Assembly (NCBI RefSeq): GCF_004193775.1
Contig: NC_041016.1
Location: 32,190,120-32,254,119 of the forward strand
DNA from: Glycine soja
Lineage: Eukaryota; Streptophyta; Magnoliopsida; Fabales; Fabaceae
Length of the DNA stretch: 64,000 nucleotides
Reading direction: 5' to 3'
Made by a program: the position numbers and the translations under genes. This document shows positions 31,800 through 43,330 of the stretch, piece after piece. Below the pieces are notes generated by a model that was given only the letters and a program-made list of their open reading frames with translations, did not search any database and was not told where the DNA came from. Every line of letters begins with the position of its first letter. Positions within the stretch are counted from its first letter, which is position 1.

Positions 31800-33507
31800 A
31801 AGCTTCATGATGAATCAACAATGATTCAAAGGTGTTTTGATGATAACAATGATGACAACAAAAGATGACGACAAATGTGATGAACAAAAAGCTCAAGTGA
31901 ATCAAAGAACATCCATCTCAAGAATCAAGATTCAAGATTCAAGTTCAAGAATCAAGAAGAATTCAAGACTCAAGAAGAAAGCCTACAAACAAAGATTCAA
32001 GATCTCAAGAATCAAGATCAAGATTCAAGATCTCAAGAATCAAGATCAAGATTTCAAGAATCAAGATCAAGATTCAAGAATGAAGAAAAGACTCAATCAA
32101 GATAAGTATTAAAAAGTTTTTTCAAAACTTTGAATAGCACATGAGTTTTTGACAAAACCTTTACCAAAGAGCTTTTACTCTCTGGTAATCGATTACCATA
32201 TTGTTGTAATCGATTACCAGTAGCAAAATGAGTTTGAAAAAGTTTTCAAACTGAATATTTACAAGGTTCCAAATATTTTCAAAAGGCTGTAATCGATTAC
32301 AATGTTTTGGTAATCGATTACCAGTGTCCTTGAACGTTGAAATTCAAATTTAAAAGTGAAGAGTCACATGATTTCACTCAAAAGCTTTGTGTAATCGATT
32401 ACACTTATTTGGTAATCGATTACCAGTGTGTGTTTCTGAAAAATCTAAAGATGTAACTCTTCAAAAAGGTTTTGACTTTTTCAAATGGATTTTAAGTCTT
32501 TCTAAAAAGTTATAACTCTTCTGAATGGCCTTCTTGACCAGACATGAAGAGTCTATAAAAGCAAGGCTTTGTTTTGTATTCTAAATCAATCTTTCTAACA
32601 ACAATCTTGAATACTTTTGCTTTTCCAATCAATCCTTTACAAGCCTTGAAATCTCTTTGAAGTTCTTCTTCTTCTTCTTTGTACCAAATGCTTTCTGAAG
32701 TTTTCTGGTTTTCTAAACCTTGAAAACTTGTGCTATTCATCTTTTCATTCTCTTTTCCCTTTGCCAAAAAGAATTCGCCAAGGACTAACCGCCTGAATTC
32801 TTTTTGTGTCTCTCTTCTCTCTTTTCCAAAAGAACAAGGGACTAACCGCCTGAATTCTTTTGTGTCTCCCTTCTCCCTTGTCAAAGAATTCAAAACGACA
32901 CTGTCTGAGAATTCTTTTGATTCTTCCCATTCCCTAATACAAAAGCGTTCAAAGGTTTAACCGCCTGAGAATTCTTTTGTATCCCCATTCACAAAGTATC
33001 AAAGGTGTAACAGCCTGAGATCTTTGTCTTAACACATTGGAGGGTACGTCCTTTGTGGCACAAGTAGAGGGTACATCTACTTGGGTTTGACTGAGAACAA
33101 GAGAGGGTACATCTCTTGTGGATCAGTTCTAGTGGAGGGTACATCCACTAGGTTCAAAGAGAACAAGGGAGGGTACATCCCTTGTGGATCTTTGCTTGTA
33201 AAAGGTTTTTTACAAGGTTGAAAGAAATCTCAAGGACCACAGGTCGCTTGGGGACTGGAGGTAGGCACGGGTTGTTGCCGATCCAGTATACAAACTCTTG
33301 TGTGTTTGTTTCCTTCTTCCCTACTCTTTTACTTTCCGCTGTGCATTTAATTTCCGCTTTTACTTTCTGTTAAGTTTCTCTTCTACTCCATATTCTCTTA
33401 ACAACATAAGTAAAAGCCTTAAAAGAGTAATTTTTAATTGGTAAAGTTTTAGGAATAATTAATTCAACCCCCCCTTCTTAATTATTCTGAGGCCACTCGA
33501 TCCAACA
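31800..33507 (+). repeat. Solo LTR I2 nested in the Ogre B 3' LTR
   Basis: The 1708-bp segment runs TGTGGAAGC...GATCCAACA, flanked by the perfect duplication AATTG (31795-31799 and 33508-33512). The Ogre 5' LTR at about 45787 shows the empty site. It has three palindrome pairs (32185/32206, 32289/32310, 32391/32412) and TATAAAA at 32554-32560. The front segment (31910-32090) is rich in AAGAATCAAGA repeats. It belongs to the same family as solo LTR I. Confidence 0.93.
32765..33219 (+). other. Hairpin arrays 1 and 2 in solo LTR I2
   Basis: This is a second copy of both arrays. Array 1 begins with CAAAAAGAATTC (32765-32776) paired to GAATTCTTTTTG (32795-32806). Array 2 loops lie at 33041-33049 (AGGGTACGT), 33068-33076, 33104-33112, 33136-33144 and 33170-33178. 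Here the fourth stem is perfect (CTAGTGG/CCACTAG), whereas copy I has one mismatch. The final hairpin CTTGTAAAA/TTTTACAAG also recurs near 33195-33219. Confidence 0.85.
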
Positions 33508-34237
33508 AATTGAAAAGCTAGGTTTGGGGTACTTACCAGTTGAAGTCTGAAGAAAACGAAGAACGAACGATGAATGTCGAAGAACGGTTGAAAATCTTCG
33601 CGTAATTACCCACGGAAACGTTACGAAAGTGCCTCGGCTTGGATTTTCTTCACGGAAACAATTTTCCTCAGCAATTTCAACCGAATACGAAGTGCGAAGA
33701 AGGCTAAACCCTTTCCTTCTTCATTCCTCCCCCTATTTATAGCAAAATAGGGGAGGAGCTTGCCACCCAGCTTGCCCAGGCGAGCCAGGTTGCTTCCTCC
33801 AGAAGCAACCGCCTTATGGAGGAAGAATCTGGAAGGCCCAAATGGGCCTGATTGCTATTTGCACCATTTTTTTACTAAATACACCCCCTTTGCTTTTTTT
33901 GGTGATTCTTTTTTCCGTAACATTACGAAACTTTACGAATTTCATAATGATACTTATTTTCTTTCCGTAAGGCTATGGAACCTTACGGATCATGTATTTA
34001 CTATTTTTTAGCTTTTGAAGAAGTTATGGAAACTCACAGATTGCGTAACAATACTTCCTTTTGGTTTCCGCCACATTACGGAATTTCACGGATCGCGTAA
34101 CCATGCTTTCTTTTGATTTCCGGCATGGCTCGAGACTTCACATATTGTGCAACAAAAGGTGCTAAGTACTTCGAAGCGGTCAATCAAAGGTTGCACGCCA
34201 TCAAGCAATAGTCCCTGGACGAAATTAGGGTATGACA

Positions 34238-34252
34238 GTTGCCCCTCTTTAC
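34238..34252 (-). promoter_or_regulatory. Polypurine tract of Ogre B
   Basis: On the minus strand AAAGAGGGGCAAC directly precedes the 3' LTR start TGTCATACCC. This is the plus-strand primer position. Confidence 0.75.
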
Positions 34253-34519
34253 TTACCTTTTATCGGAGATAAGAGGAAAGTAAAGATAAAAACACTGATT
34301 TCGTCCGTCTTTGCCCTTTCCGTGATTAGCCTATGACGACTCTCATCTCTACTTCCTTTTTTTTCTGCACAACACAAAACAAAATACAAACAACAACAAA
34401 AACAACAATAACATAATATACATATACACACATGTTTGGCGAAGGAACCAATCGGGAAAATAACAAAAACCACATTTCCCTGTCACCGGAGGCTCTGCAC
34501 TTGACGGTAGAGGACACAT
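34253..34519 (-). other. Ogre B spacer between polypurine tract and tandem array
   Basis: This is non-coding sequence with an A/C-rich ACAACAACAAA-like stretch near 34370-34410 and no ORF of note. Confidence 0.5.
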
Positions 34520-35275
34520 GAACAACGCTAAGCAATTAATTCATGGGTCTCCGAACAAAAGGGGAGAATGGAGAATTGGCGAACAGTGCTAGGAAATCAA
34601 TTTGCGGGGCTCCAAACTCGTTGGTGGAAGATTCATGAACGACAATCAATTCATGGGGCTCCGAATAAAAGTGGAGAATGGAGAATTGCACTAGGCAATC
34701 ACTTCGCGTGGCTCCGAATAAAAGTGGAGAATGGAGAATTGCGCTAGGCAATCACTTCGCGTGACTCCAGACTCATTGGTGGAGGATGCATGAACGAAAA
34801 TCAATTCATGGGGCTCCGAATAAAAGTGGAGAATGGAGAATTGCGCTAGGCAATGACTTCGCATGGCTCCAGACTCATTGGTGGAGGATGCATGAACGAC
34901 AATCAATTCATGGGGCTCCGAATAAAAGTGGAGAATGGAGAATTGGCGAATAGCGCTAGGCAATCAATTAGAGGGGCTCCGAATAAAAGTGGAGAATGGA
35001 GAATTTGTGAGCAGCGCTAGGCAATCAATTCGCGGGGCTCCAAACTCGTTGGTGGAGGATGCATGAACGACAATCAATTCGTGGGGCTCCGAATAAAAGT
35101 GGAGATTGGAGAATTGGAGAACAGCGCTAGGCAATCAATTCGCGGGGCTCCTGAGTCGTTGGTGGAGGATGCATGAACGACAATCAATTCATAGGGCTCC
35201 GAATAAAAGTGGAGAATGGAGAATTGGTGAACAGTGCTAGGCAATCAATTCACGGGGCTTCAGACCGAAACACCC
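34520..35275. repeat. Ogre-type tandem array in Ogre B, about 53-110-bp units
   Basis: GTGGAGAATGGAGAATT starts at 34671, 34724, 34826, 34928, 34989, 35099 (variant) and 35209. Spacings of 53, 102, 102, 61, 110 and 110 show mixed half-units and full units. It is the same repeat type as 61740-64000 but more degenerate. Confidence 0.85.
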
Positions 35276-37490
35276 TAACCCCAAACCATAACTGCACCAT
35301 GACTTTATTTTGCACACGATTTCCTATCGAATCAAAGATCACACGTGCGATCACGGATCAATAGGATTTTCTCGAGGGTAGTGTTTTCGGAGAGGAAGCC
35401 GAGTGTTTCGGTCTTTTCCTCTTTGTTTATGTGGGGTGGGATATTGCCTGTCGAGAATGACTTTGAATGGCAATCCAAAAGGAAGAACCACCAAAAAATG
35501 GGTTTTCCTTTGCCGACAGTCACTTACCTTGCCGAAAATTTATCTGGTCTGAAGATTTTCTATTCTCTTTCTTTCATTGATCGGGAATTACTCTGTTTTC
35601 CTCCGATCTTTTCCTTTTTACTTTCTTCCGATCTTTGATCGGGAATCCTTCTTTTCCTTTCTTTTCATTTTTTTTCTTTTCTTTCCTTTCATTTCTTCCC
35701 TTTCTTTCTTTTCATTTCTCCCTCTCCATTTCTTTCTTTGGGAAATCGGGTTTTAGCATTCGTTATTTGCTCTCCCTTGAGGAGATTCTACTGTCCTTTG
35801 CTTCGGGGGAAAGGATGAGGATTCTTATTATAGGCCAAGGTTCAAAGTAGTCTAAGGTTGTGTCTCAACGGGGTCTTTTATCATGGGAGCTCGATCTTGA
35901 TATCTGGGGCAAAACAAATTCGTGGGTCAAGGTGTCGGTCTCAGGTTCAACTTCTATATTGTTTCCAGAAGGCACGCGCAACAATGATGATTTGGAAACA
36001 ACGTGCAAAATTAGTCATGGCCACAGCCAGGTGGGCACTCAAGCATCCCGTTTATGGCATTGTGATACTACGGTTGGGAATTTACACAAACAGACCCAAC
36101 GTTTCCAAATTATGTTCTTTCATCAGTTCAATGAATCCATCCATTCTTATCTCGGTTATTCAGGAAAATAAACTCTTAGCGTCAGTCCCTTGTTTCCAGA
36201 AGATATGTTTGCTCTCTACGAATGATTTATGCTTCCTAACCATAACATGCCGACCTTCGAGGTCTTTCCTTCTTTTTCCTTTTTGTTTTTTGTTTTTTTG
36301 TTTTTTTGTTTTTTTTTTAAAATGATGTGTCTATCGAGGAAGGAGAGTATGCTGATGAAATTTTCTCATAACCATAAATGAGATTTTGGATGTTAGCATT
36401 TCGTTTCTAAACGACCATATAGAGCAAATACTAGGTCCAACAAAGATAGGAGAAAATCACTCAAAGTGTATCAATCTCACACAGGTAAGTGTTTTATCCT
36501 AATTCCGAACCATAGATATGTCATGACTTGATTTTGCAAATCATTTCCTATCAAATCAAAGATTACATGCGTGATCATGGATCAATAGGACTTATTTTGG
36601 GAATGGTTTTTAGGTGGGGAATTTGGCTTCGAGTGTTTTTTCCCTTTTTATCTTCTGTTTTTGTTTAGTGCGTGGCGAGAAAGTCGCTAGTGCACAGGAT
36701 TTTGTCGGCAATCAAAGGGAGAGGACCACTTTAGGTCGTGGTTTCCTTTTTCTTGTTTACTTGGTGACAATTCTGTATTGTTTAGATATTGTTTGGTCCA
36801 AAGACCTTTCTATATATTTCTTCTGTTTTCTTCCGATCTTTGATCGAGAACTTTCTTTTTTTTTTCTTTTTTTTTCTTTCTCCCACTTTTTGATTGGGAA
36901 TTTTTCTCTCTTTTTTTTGTTGTTTTCTGAGGGCAAGGATTGACATTCGCACCCTAGGTCAAGGTTTATGATAAGTTGGGATTTTGGATCAAGGCTTGTA
37001 GAACGGGTGGTCATGATATATGTCAGGGTTTGGCCAACGGTTCGGGGATAAAGGGGATGTCCTACATTATTTCCATGATACACATGCAACAATGTTGATC
37101 AGGAATTTTTATGCAAAACTGGTCATGCATGCACCCATGTGGACACTCAAGCATCAAGTTTTTATGGTCATGTGACACTAGGGCTCAGGATTCATTTTCC
37201 CTATTTTAAGTCAACCCAGTGTTTCCAAAATATGTTCTTTTATCAAATCATGCATTCATCCGAGTCCATTTTGGGTGTTCGGGAAAATTTTCACAGCATT
37301 CACCCTTCAGGTGTATACACATTTTTTTCAAAAACTGGTTAAGATCAGTAAAATCTTTCAAAGAAAAGTTGGAAATTATCCTTTTTCACAAGCATGTTGT
37401 TTTTTTAGCTAGACAACTTTTTATTTTTTATTTTTATTATTATTTTTTTTCTATTTTTTTTCTTGCTCGCCTTTTATTTTTTATGAGGCA
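35276..37490 (-). repeat. Ogre B 3' non-coding region with about 1.2-kb imperfect direct duplication
   Basis: Two diverged copies, about 35280-36200 and 36500-37330, share blocks in the same order. These are an AACCATA...ATGACTT start, TTTCCTATCRAATCAAAGAT, GATCAATAGGA, T/C-rich tracts, GACACTCAAGCATC-like and GTTTCCAAAATATGTTCTTT. The single equivalent in Ogre A is 26360-27258 (inverted). No coding potential is evident; the short ORFs fall in pyrimidine tracts. Confidence 0.65.
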
Positions 37491-37566
37491 TTTCGCTACC
37501 TAAACATACGTATATTTTTGTGAGGTATTTTGCTATATACATGCGTGTCCAAGGTATCTTGCTACC

Positions 37567-37577
<11 letters not shown>

Positions 37578-37615
<38 letters not shown>
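37578..37615. repeat. (TA)n microsatellite
   Basis: About 18-19 TA dinucleotides follow CATACATACA inside the Ogre B 3' region. Confidence 0.9.
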
Positions 37616-37618
<3 letters not shown>

Positions 37619-37849
37619 GAGGTATGACTACCTTCCGAGCTTGTGCTTGTTTTATTTAAATTCCTAGGATCATGAGCAACTAGGTGTGTCCTGCTATGAC
37701 TTGAGAAACAAAAGTGATCAAATAACAAGAAGAAATTTAAAAGGTACTAGGTTGCCTTCTAGTAGCGCTTCTTTAACGTCTTGAGCTGGACGCGTGATGG
37801 CTTGTCAGTCACGGACCTAGTACTTTGCTTACCTTTGGCTTTTGACTTG

Positions 37850-39083
37850 GTCGCCTATTGGTCGGCCATGTGTCGTAGGCAACGCTCTAACCTTTTTGTT
37901 TAGAGGTGATGGTGATGCGTCTGTTGCCTGCTACCAGCCATCCCCAGGCTGCTGTGGTGTTTCGCCCTACGCCTGCCTGGGGACGCAATACTTCTTGATG
38001 AAAGATCGATTAGTAGGGGGCCTGATAACCTTGCTGGGGGCGACAGGCACTCCGTAGAACTGACAGAGGCCTGTAATTAGAGCTTGGAAACTTTAAGACC
38101 TTGTTGGACTTCTTTGGGTCCACTGGGTGTCTTGCGGGCGGGATCCCTGCAAACAATAGATGAAATCAGAAATCAGTTGAGCGATGTGCATACTTACCTA
38201 TGTCATGATAACGTGACCTTGCCGGGGGAACGGGCACCCTGTAGGACTACAGAGGCCCGTAACCAGAGCTGGAAACCCCAGGACCCTGTTGGACTTCTTC
38301 GGGTCCACTGGGCGTCTTATGGGCGCGATCCCTGCAAACAATAGATGACATCAGAAATCAATTGAGTCATGTGCATACTTACCTATGTCATGATGACGAG
38401 ACCTTGCCGGGGGAACGGACACCCTGTAGGACTACAGAGGCCCGTAACCAGAGCTGGAAACCCCAGGGCCCTGTTGGACTTCTTTGGGTCCACAGGGTGT
38501 CTTGTGGGCGCGATCCCTGCAAACAATAGATGGTATCAAAAATCAGTTGAACCATATGTATACTTACCTATGTCACGATGGGATGACCTTGCTGGGGGAA
38601 CGGGCACCCTGTAGGACTGACAGAGGCCTGTAACCAGAGCTGGAAACTCCAGGGCCCTGTTGGACTTCTTCGGGTCCACTGGAAGTCTTGTGGGCGCGAT
38701 CCCTGCAAACAAATAGATGACATCAGAAATCAATTGAGCCATGTGCATACTTACCTATGTCATGATGGCACAGACCAACTGATACATCTACAGGGGGAGA
38801 TTGGCATTGTGGTCACTGGGCAGAATGTTGCTAAATAGCAATGTCATCCATATCCATGTAAGAGTGGTCATGTTGGTGCGCATGATCCGCACTCGTCTTT
38901 TTGCAGCTGCACAGGTGAAATCTTGCCCCGGTATGCATAGTAGATGCGTGATAGCCTCCCTCTCTGAATGTGCTCGCACATTTGGTCGCCCTCCAATATC
39001 AGGGGGTGGCCCAGGAACTGATAAAAGGAAACTACTGGCCCCTTAATCGGGAGCGCAAGTCTCGGTGAAGCATTTAAGGGCAA
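37850..39083 (-). pseudogene. Ogre B PTP-domain remnant with tandemly duplicated segment
   Basis: On the minus strand: QFLGHPLILEGDQMCEH, THLLCIPGQDFTCAAAKRRV, MTTLTWIWMTLLFSNILPSD, then HMAQLISDVIYLFAGIAPTR and VDPKKSNRALEFPALVTGLC. A C-terminal FIKKYCVPRQAQ-like block lies near 37990-37950. It matches the C-terminal two-thirds of the Ogre A PTP gene; the N-terminal third is missing. The AQLISD...VTGLC segment occurs four times in tandem (see the repeat entry), with frame changes between copies. Confidence 0.7.
37990..38760 (-). repeat. 185-bp tandem repeat of PTP coding sequence, four copies
   Basis: CCTGCAAACAATAGATG starts at 38146, 38331, 38516 and 38702 (the last has one extra A), i.e. 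185, 185 and 186 bp apart. Each unit encodes roughly 62 codons. Because 185 is not a multiple of three, adjacent units shift frame. Confidence 0.88.
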
Positions 39084-39130
39084 AGGACCTTATATTCTCT
39101 TAAGGTGTGGATATGGAGCACACTGAAAAT

Positions 39131-39226
39131 GAGGACGCATAGCCCTCTAAAGGCGAGGGCGTTCAGCCCTCTGCAGGCGAGGATGTGCAGTCCTCTAATG
39201 GCGAGGACATATAGTCCTCTAAAGGT
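39131..39226. repeat. 24-bp tandem repeat, four copies
   Basis: Units such as GAGGACGCATAGCCCTCTAA then AGGC repeat every 24 bp, starting at 39131, 39155, 39179 and 39203. Each unit contains a small GAGG...CCTC inverted repeat. Eight codons per unit keep the frame on both strands. Confidence 0.85.
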
Positions 39227-39299
39227 GATAGGTACTAGTACCCAAGGTTCCACCTTTATAAGAAAGCAAGAGATCGACTCATCGAGAGTGCCGGTCATC

Positions 39300-40066
39300 C
39301 AAAAAGGTTGGACACGAGATATAGGAAATCTATGCAGTTAACATGATTTTTAGAGATGCAAACACATGCAACCTTTGTCGTGAAATTTGGTAATGCTGAC
39401 CTCATATGAAACAATGCAATGCAATGGAAAGTTGTACAATGTTCATGACATTCTTTCCCTATTTTGTGATTTTTGATTTTGATTTAATTTTTTTGGAAAA
39501 CACAGATTGACTGTCCTTTTGAAAAAGGTGATAATTCATGCAACCTTATCCTATCTTTTGCAAATCTCTCCGGGAACTCCTTCAGAGTGTATGTTCTATT
39601 TGATTTAGTCACTTGACCATTTTGGAGTGACGGCAATGGAGCCGTTTGACGTTTAATCATACTATTGAAATTCCAGGGTTTGTCTCCCCCTTTTTTTTTC
39701 TCTTGTTTAAAAACATCGACGGGTGAGAACTTTTGATCTGCCCCTATGTTCACTTGAGACTCATGCACGATGCCCCTCATTGCCCCAGCGTAAGGCTTTG
39801 AGGTACCAATTGTTATCTTTCGTCATGACCTTGTAGCTGGGAACCTATTGGGTGAGAACTTCTAATCTGCCCCTAGGTTCGCTTGAGGTTTTTGCATGGT
39901 GCCTTTCATTGCCCCAGTGTAGGGTTTAGTGGTACCAATTGTTGTCTTGTTTTCACAACCTCGTAGTGAGGAAGAATGAAAGATGCAATTGATTCTTGCA
40001 AAAAGAATTTTCCAAGGACGAGAAATAGTTGAAGGATTTTTCAGTTGATGGATTAAGTCAAATGAC
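39300..40066 (-). other. Unrecognised Ogre B segment with a 129-bp duplication
   Basis: GGGTGAGAACTTYTRATCTG starts at 39721 and 39850, and each is followed by similar sequence for about 125 bp. The minus strand has an open stretch at 39484-39780 (98 codons) with ANIGAD-type and YTLKEFPERFAKDRIRLHEL-type segments. I cannot place it in a known family. It lies where a gag-pol linker might be. Confidence 0.4.
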
Positions 40067-40071
40067 ACCTA

Positions 40072-41105
40072 TGTAGAAGCAAGATGTTTTGATGTCTTGG
40101 TGATGCTAAAGGATCAAGTGCTTCTAAGTTTTATTCAAGACAAGAATCCAAGAAAACCAAGATATATGATCAAGTTGATCTCTAGAATCTTTAGGAAGAA
40201 GTTTCCAAATTGAAAAAACAAAAGGTTTGACCAAAGAATTCTATCATTTCAAATTGAGATTTTCTCTCTGGTAATCGATTACTAGCAGCTGAAAATGTTT
40301 ATCACAGTCACTAGAAATTTGAATTCAAAATTTATAATGTGTAATTGATTACGCATGGATGGTAATTGATTACCAACAGTTTATTGAACGTTTTAATTCA
40401 AATTTTAAAGCCTGTAATCGATTACACAAGTCTTGTAATCGATTACCAGAGGGGATTTTCAGGAAATAATTTCTAAGAGTCACATCTATTCAAATGTTTT
40501 ATGAATGACCATCAAAGGTGACTTGGAAACAAGAATTTAAAGAGAGTTTTCATTGCCCAAAAATTTTTATCCTCTCGAAAGATTAAGAGTTTTTCTGAAC
40601 TGAAATGTCTTGGTCAACCACTTGCATATTCAATAAGGAATTTTGATTGATCTTCATTGTACAATCTATCTCTTTTAAGAGAGATCTCTTCTTCTCTTCT
40701 TCTTATTTCTGAAAAGGGATTAAGAGACCGTGGGTCTCTTGTTGTAGAGGACTCCTGAACACAAGGGAAGGGTTGTCATTGTGTGGTTCAGACTTTGTAA
40801 AAGGAGTTTTACAAAGAGAGTGGAAAATCTCAAGTGGGTTGCTTGAGGACTGGACGTAGGCACGGGAAATGGCTGAACCAGTATAAATCAAGTTTGCATT
40901 CCTCTCTTCCCTTAAACTTCTTTTAATTATTGCTATTTATCTTTTGCTTTAAAGAAGTTTATTTTGAATTATCTTTTGAGTAATTCATGTTAAGGGTGCA
41001 TTGTTAATCCGAAAAGAGAGAGTGAAAGTTTAATTGGGGAATAGTCTTTGTATCTTAATTCAACCCCTTTTTTTTCTTAAGGTAACTGAGGCCATTTGTC
41101 CAACA
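40072..41105 (+). repeat. Solo LTR H2 nested in Ogre B
   Basis: The 1034-bp segment runs TGTAGAAGCAAGATG...TTTGTCCAACA. The flanks are ACCTA (40067-40071) and TCCTA (41106-41110), a duplication with one mismatch. It is related to H (reverse complement). Palindrome pairs lie at 40341/40362 and 40414/40435, and a degenerate one near 40271. The stem CTTTGTAAAA/TTTTACAAAG occurs near 40793-40818. Confidence 0.82.
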
Positions 41106-41568
41106 TCCTATTCTTGATAACTCACTTCTCTCTAAAAAGACAAACTTTCCGGAATGATAAAATGAGGTCACATGAACGTCTTGAAAACACAATCAATCAA
41201 ATGTTTTTTTTTTCTTTTTGAACTCTTTTTTTTATTTTTATTTTGAAGCTTATCTGTTTTGAGCTTTACTCGTTGTTTTACGGCACCCCCACCAACGTGC
41301 AAGACGAGTAATCTCTAATTGAACGGTCTTGGAAGTCCAAACTCTGGAGCACAGGTCGCTTGAGCAAACAGACCCACATTCCGGTGAAAGTTGAATAAGT
41401 AAAGATGCGTTTGTGAGAGGATGAGGGACAAAGATATCAACTTTATCCATTTCATTTAACATTGTAACTGTGGTTTACAAACTTGAAAATCCTGATGAGT
41501 CATTAGAGACATCTAACAACATCTTTCAAAATTGCCCCATGTGTGGCATCTCTTGTCAATGCCAGGAT
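41106..41568 (-). other. Ogre B sequence between gag and H2
   Basis: This is degenerate and T-rich, with no supportable ORF; it is probably decayed gag/protease or linker sequence. Confidence 0.35.
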
Positions 41569-43330
41569 TTACACGCGATTCTCCTCAAATTTCAGCCAGC
41601 CTGCATCAATTAGACCTTGCACCTTACGCTTCAGAGCCCTACAATGCTCAATGGAATGCCCCGGAGCTTCTCCGTGACAAGCACACGTTGCGTTCAAGTC
41701 GTATTCTCGGAGAAATGGAGGTTGATGAACCTTGGCTAGGGTTATGGCTACCATTGAATTATCAAGTAGATATGGGAGCAGGTCAGCATAGGACACTGGA
41801 ATTGGGGTGAATTCTACAGGCTTTCTTGCTGCAAAATTCATTTCTTGGTTGGTGTTTTTGGTTTGTGCTAAAGGTGGTGTTAGTGCGGTAGACAGACTTT
41901 GTGGTTGATTTAGGGATGGCTTTTCTGGATAATTAGGTGGTGGGGAAGGAGAAGGTTTGTTATTGGCTGAGTAATGACATTGTCAGGTTGGTGGGAAACT
42001 CGGCTATATAGGAATGGCAGTCACAGCATGGGTTTCTCCCTCATTCTCACCCTCTTCATTTGCCCCAGTTTTCTTTGCATGTATCAAAGCATGATGATTA
42101 GATTTGCCTCTTTTTAGACCCACTTCGATCATTTCGCCACCAAAGACCAAATTCGCAAAGCTTGAAGGCGTGTAACCCACCATTTTCCATAATAGAACAC
42201 TAGTAATATGTCTACTATCATTGTTATCATTTCTTTCTTCGTCATTAAGGGAAACACTTGGGCTGCCAGGTCTCTCCACCTTTGGGCGTATTCTTTGAAA
42301 GATCCGTGCCCCTTTTTGCACATGTTCTGTAGTTGCATCCTATCTGGAACCATATCAAAATTGTACTGATACTGCCTAACGAAGGCAACCATTAGGTCCT
42401 TCCAAGAATGGACTCAGGAAGGCTCCAAGTTAGCGTACCAGGTAACAACTACCCCAGTAAGACTTTCTTGGAAGAAATGTATCAGTAGTTCCTCATCTTT
42501 TGCGTATGCCCCCATCTTCCGCGAATACATCTTTAGATGGTTCTTGGGGCAAGTAGTCCCCTTGTACTTTGTCAAAGTCCGGCACCTTGAACTTGGGAGG
42601 GGTGATGATATTGGGTACTAGGTACAACTCTTCTAGGTTAGAAAAGGCATAATCTTCACCTCCTTCAATGGCCCTGAGCCTTTCCTCTAGATGATCCAAC
42701 TTTCCCATTTCTGCCATAGCATGAGGGTTTTTACTTGTTGTGGAATGCAAGAGGTGTAGTCGGGGATGATATTGAGGGCCCTCCAAAGGGTTTTGTAGGG
42801 GTATACCACCAACTGCTTGCCCTTCAGTGGCATATCCGAGGCAAGGCTCGAAGTCGGCTAGATTGTGGTGGGGAATTTCATGTGTCTCCCCCACGGTTTA
42901 AGAGACATGTGCATGATCAGTTTGGGGTTGTTGGCTCTCAATGGGTGTAGGAGTGGAGTTATTGACATCCTCATTGGGAGTATACGCCACATTGGGTGGT
43001 GAATAGTTGGGAGGCAGGCCATATGGCGGGAAGGCGTGCTTGTTTTGATTTTGCACATCATGGGGGTCGTCCCTACTTCCCAAATCTTTGCCTACCATAT
43101 CTAAGGTTGGATGATTCATTTGGTTGAGGCCAGATGGGGGCATCGGGTTCACCTTAGCAACAGTGCTGGTAGCGGCAATTGTAACCGCTTTGGCTTCATG
43201 CTCATCATGGCCTCCATCATTGTGGCCATTTTCTCTTTCATGGCCTCCATGTTGGCCTTCACCTTCTCTTGCACCTCCTCTGCTTTACCCATTACTCTAG
43301 CTCTAGCCCAGGTTCGGTAAGGGCGCCGTA
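41569..43330 (-). pseudogene. gag: Ogre B gag
   Basis: From the right, RARVMGKAEEVQEKVKANME opens a Met-rich helix (KMATMMEAMMSMK), then a Pro/Asn-rich linker (LPPNYSPPNVAYTPNEDVNN). Capsid blocks are LDHLEERLRAIEGGEDYAFS, TPPKFKVPDFDKVQGD and KEYAQRWRDLAAQVFP. After PVEFTPIPVSYADLLPYLL comes CACHGEAPGHSIEHC. That knuckle follows the Ogre pattern C-x2-H-x5-H-x4-C, as in Ogre A. Stops (e.g. near 42895) and frameshifts around 42320-42490 and 43150 break the gene. Confidence 0.8.

Larger units (their letters stand above)
30904..34237 (-). repeat. Ogre B 3' LTR, interrupted by solo LTR I2
   Basis: Without I2 and its duplication it is 1621 bp, 30 bp shorter than the 5' LTR. The difference is the number of CAGCTCGCCCAGACGAG units near 33770 and 46050. 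On the minus strand it begins TGTCATACCCTAATTTCGTC. TATAAATA reads on the minus strand at 33734-33741. Confidence 0.88.

Noticed and set aside
34536..34963. Repetitive open frames in the tandem arrays (also 62373-63091)
   Set aside because: They exist because the array unit lacks stops in one phase; they vanish where unit length changes, so no protein is implied.
35635..36943. Hydrophobic open frames in the Ogre B 3' region (runs of Phe, Leu and Ser)
   Set aside because: They come from pyrimidine-rich tracts in a non-coding, duplicated region; composition alone explains them.
37578..37615. (TA)n run as an origin or regulatory element
   Set aside because: It is a simple microsatellite with no other support.
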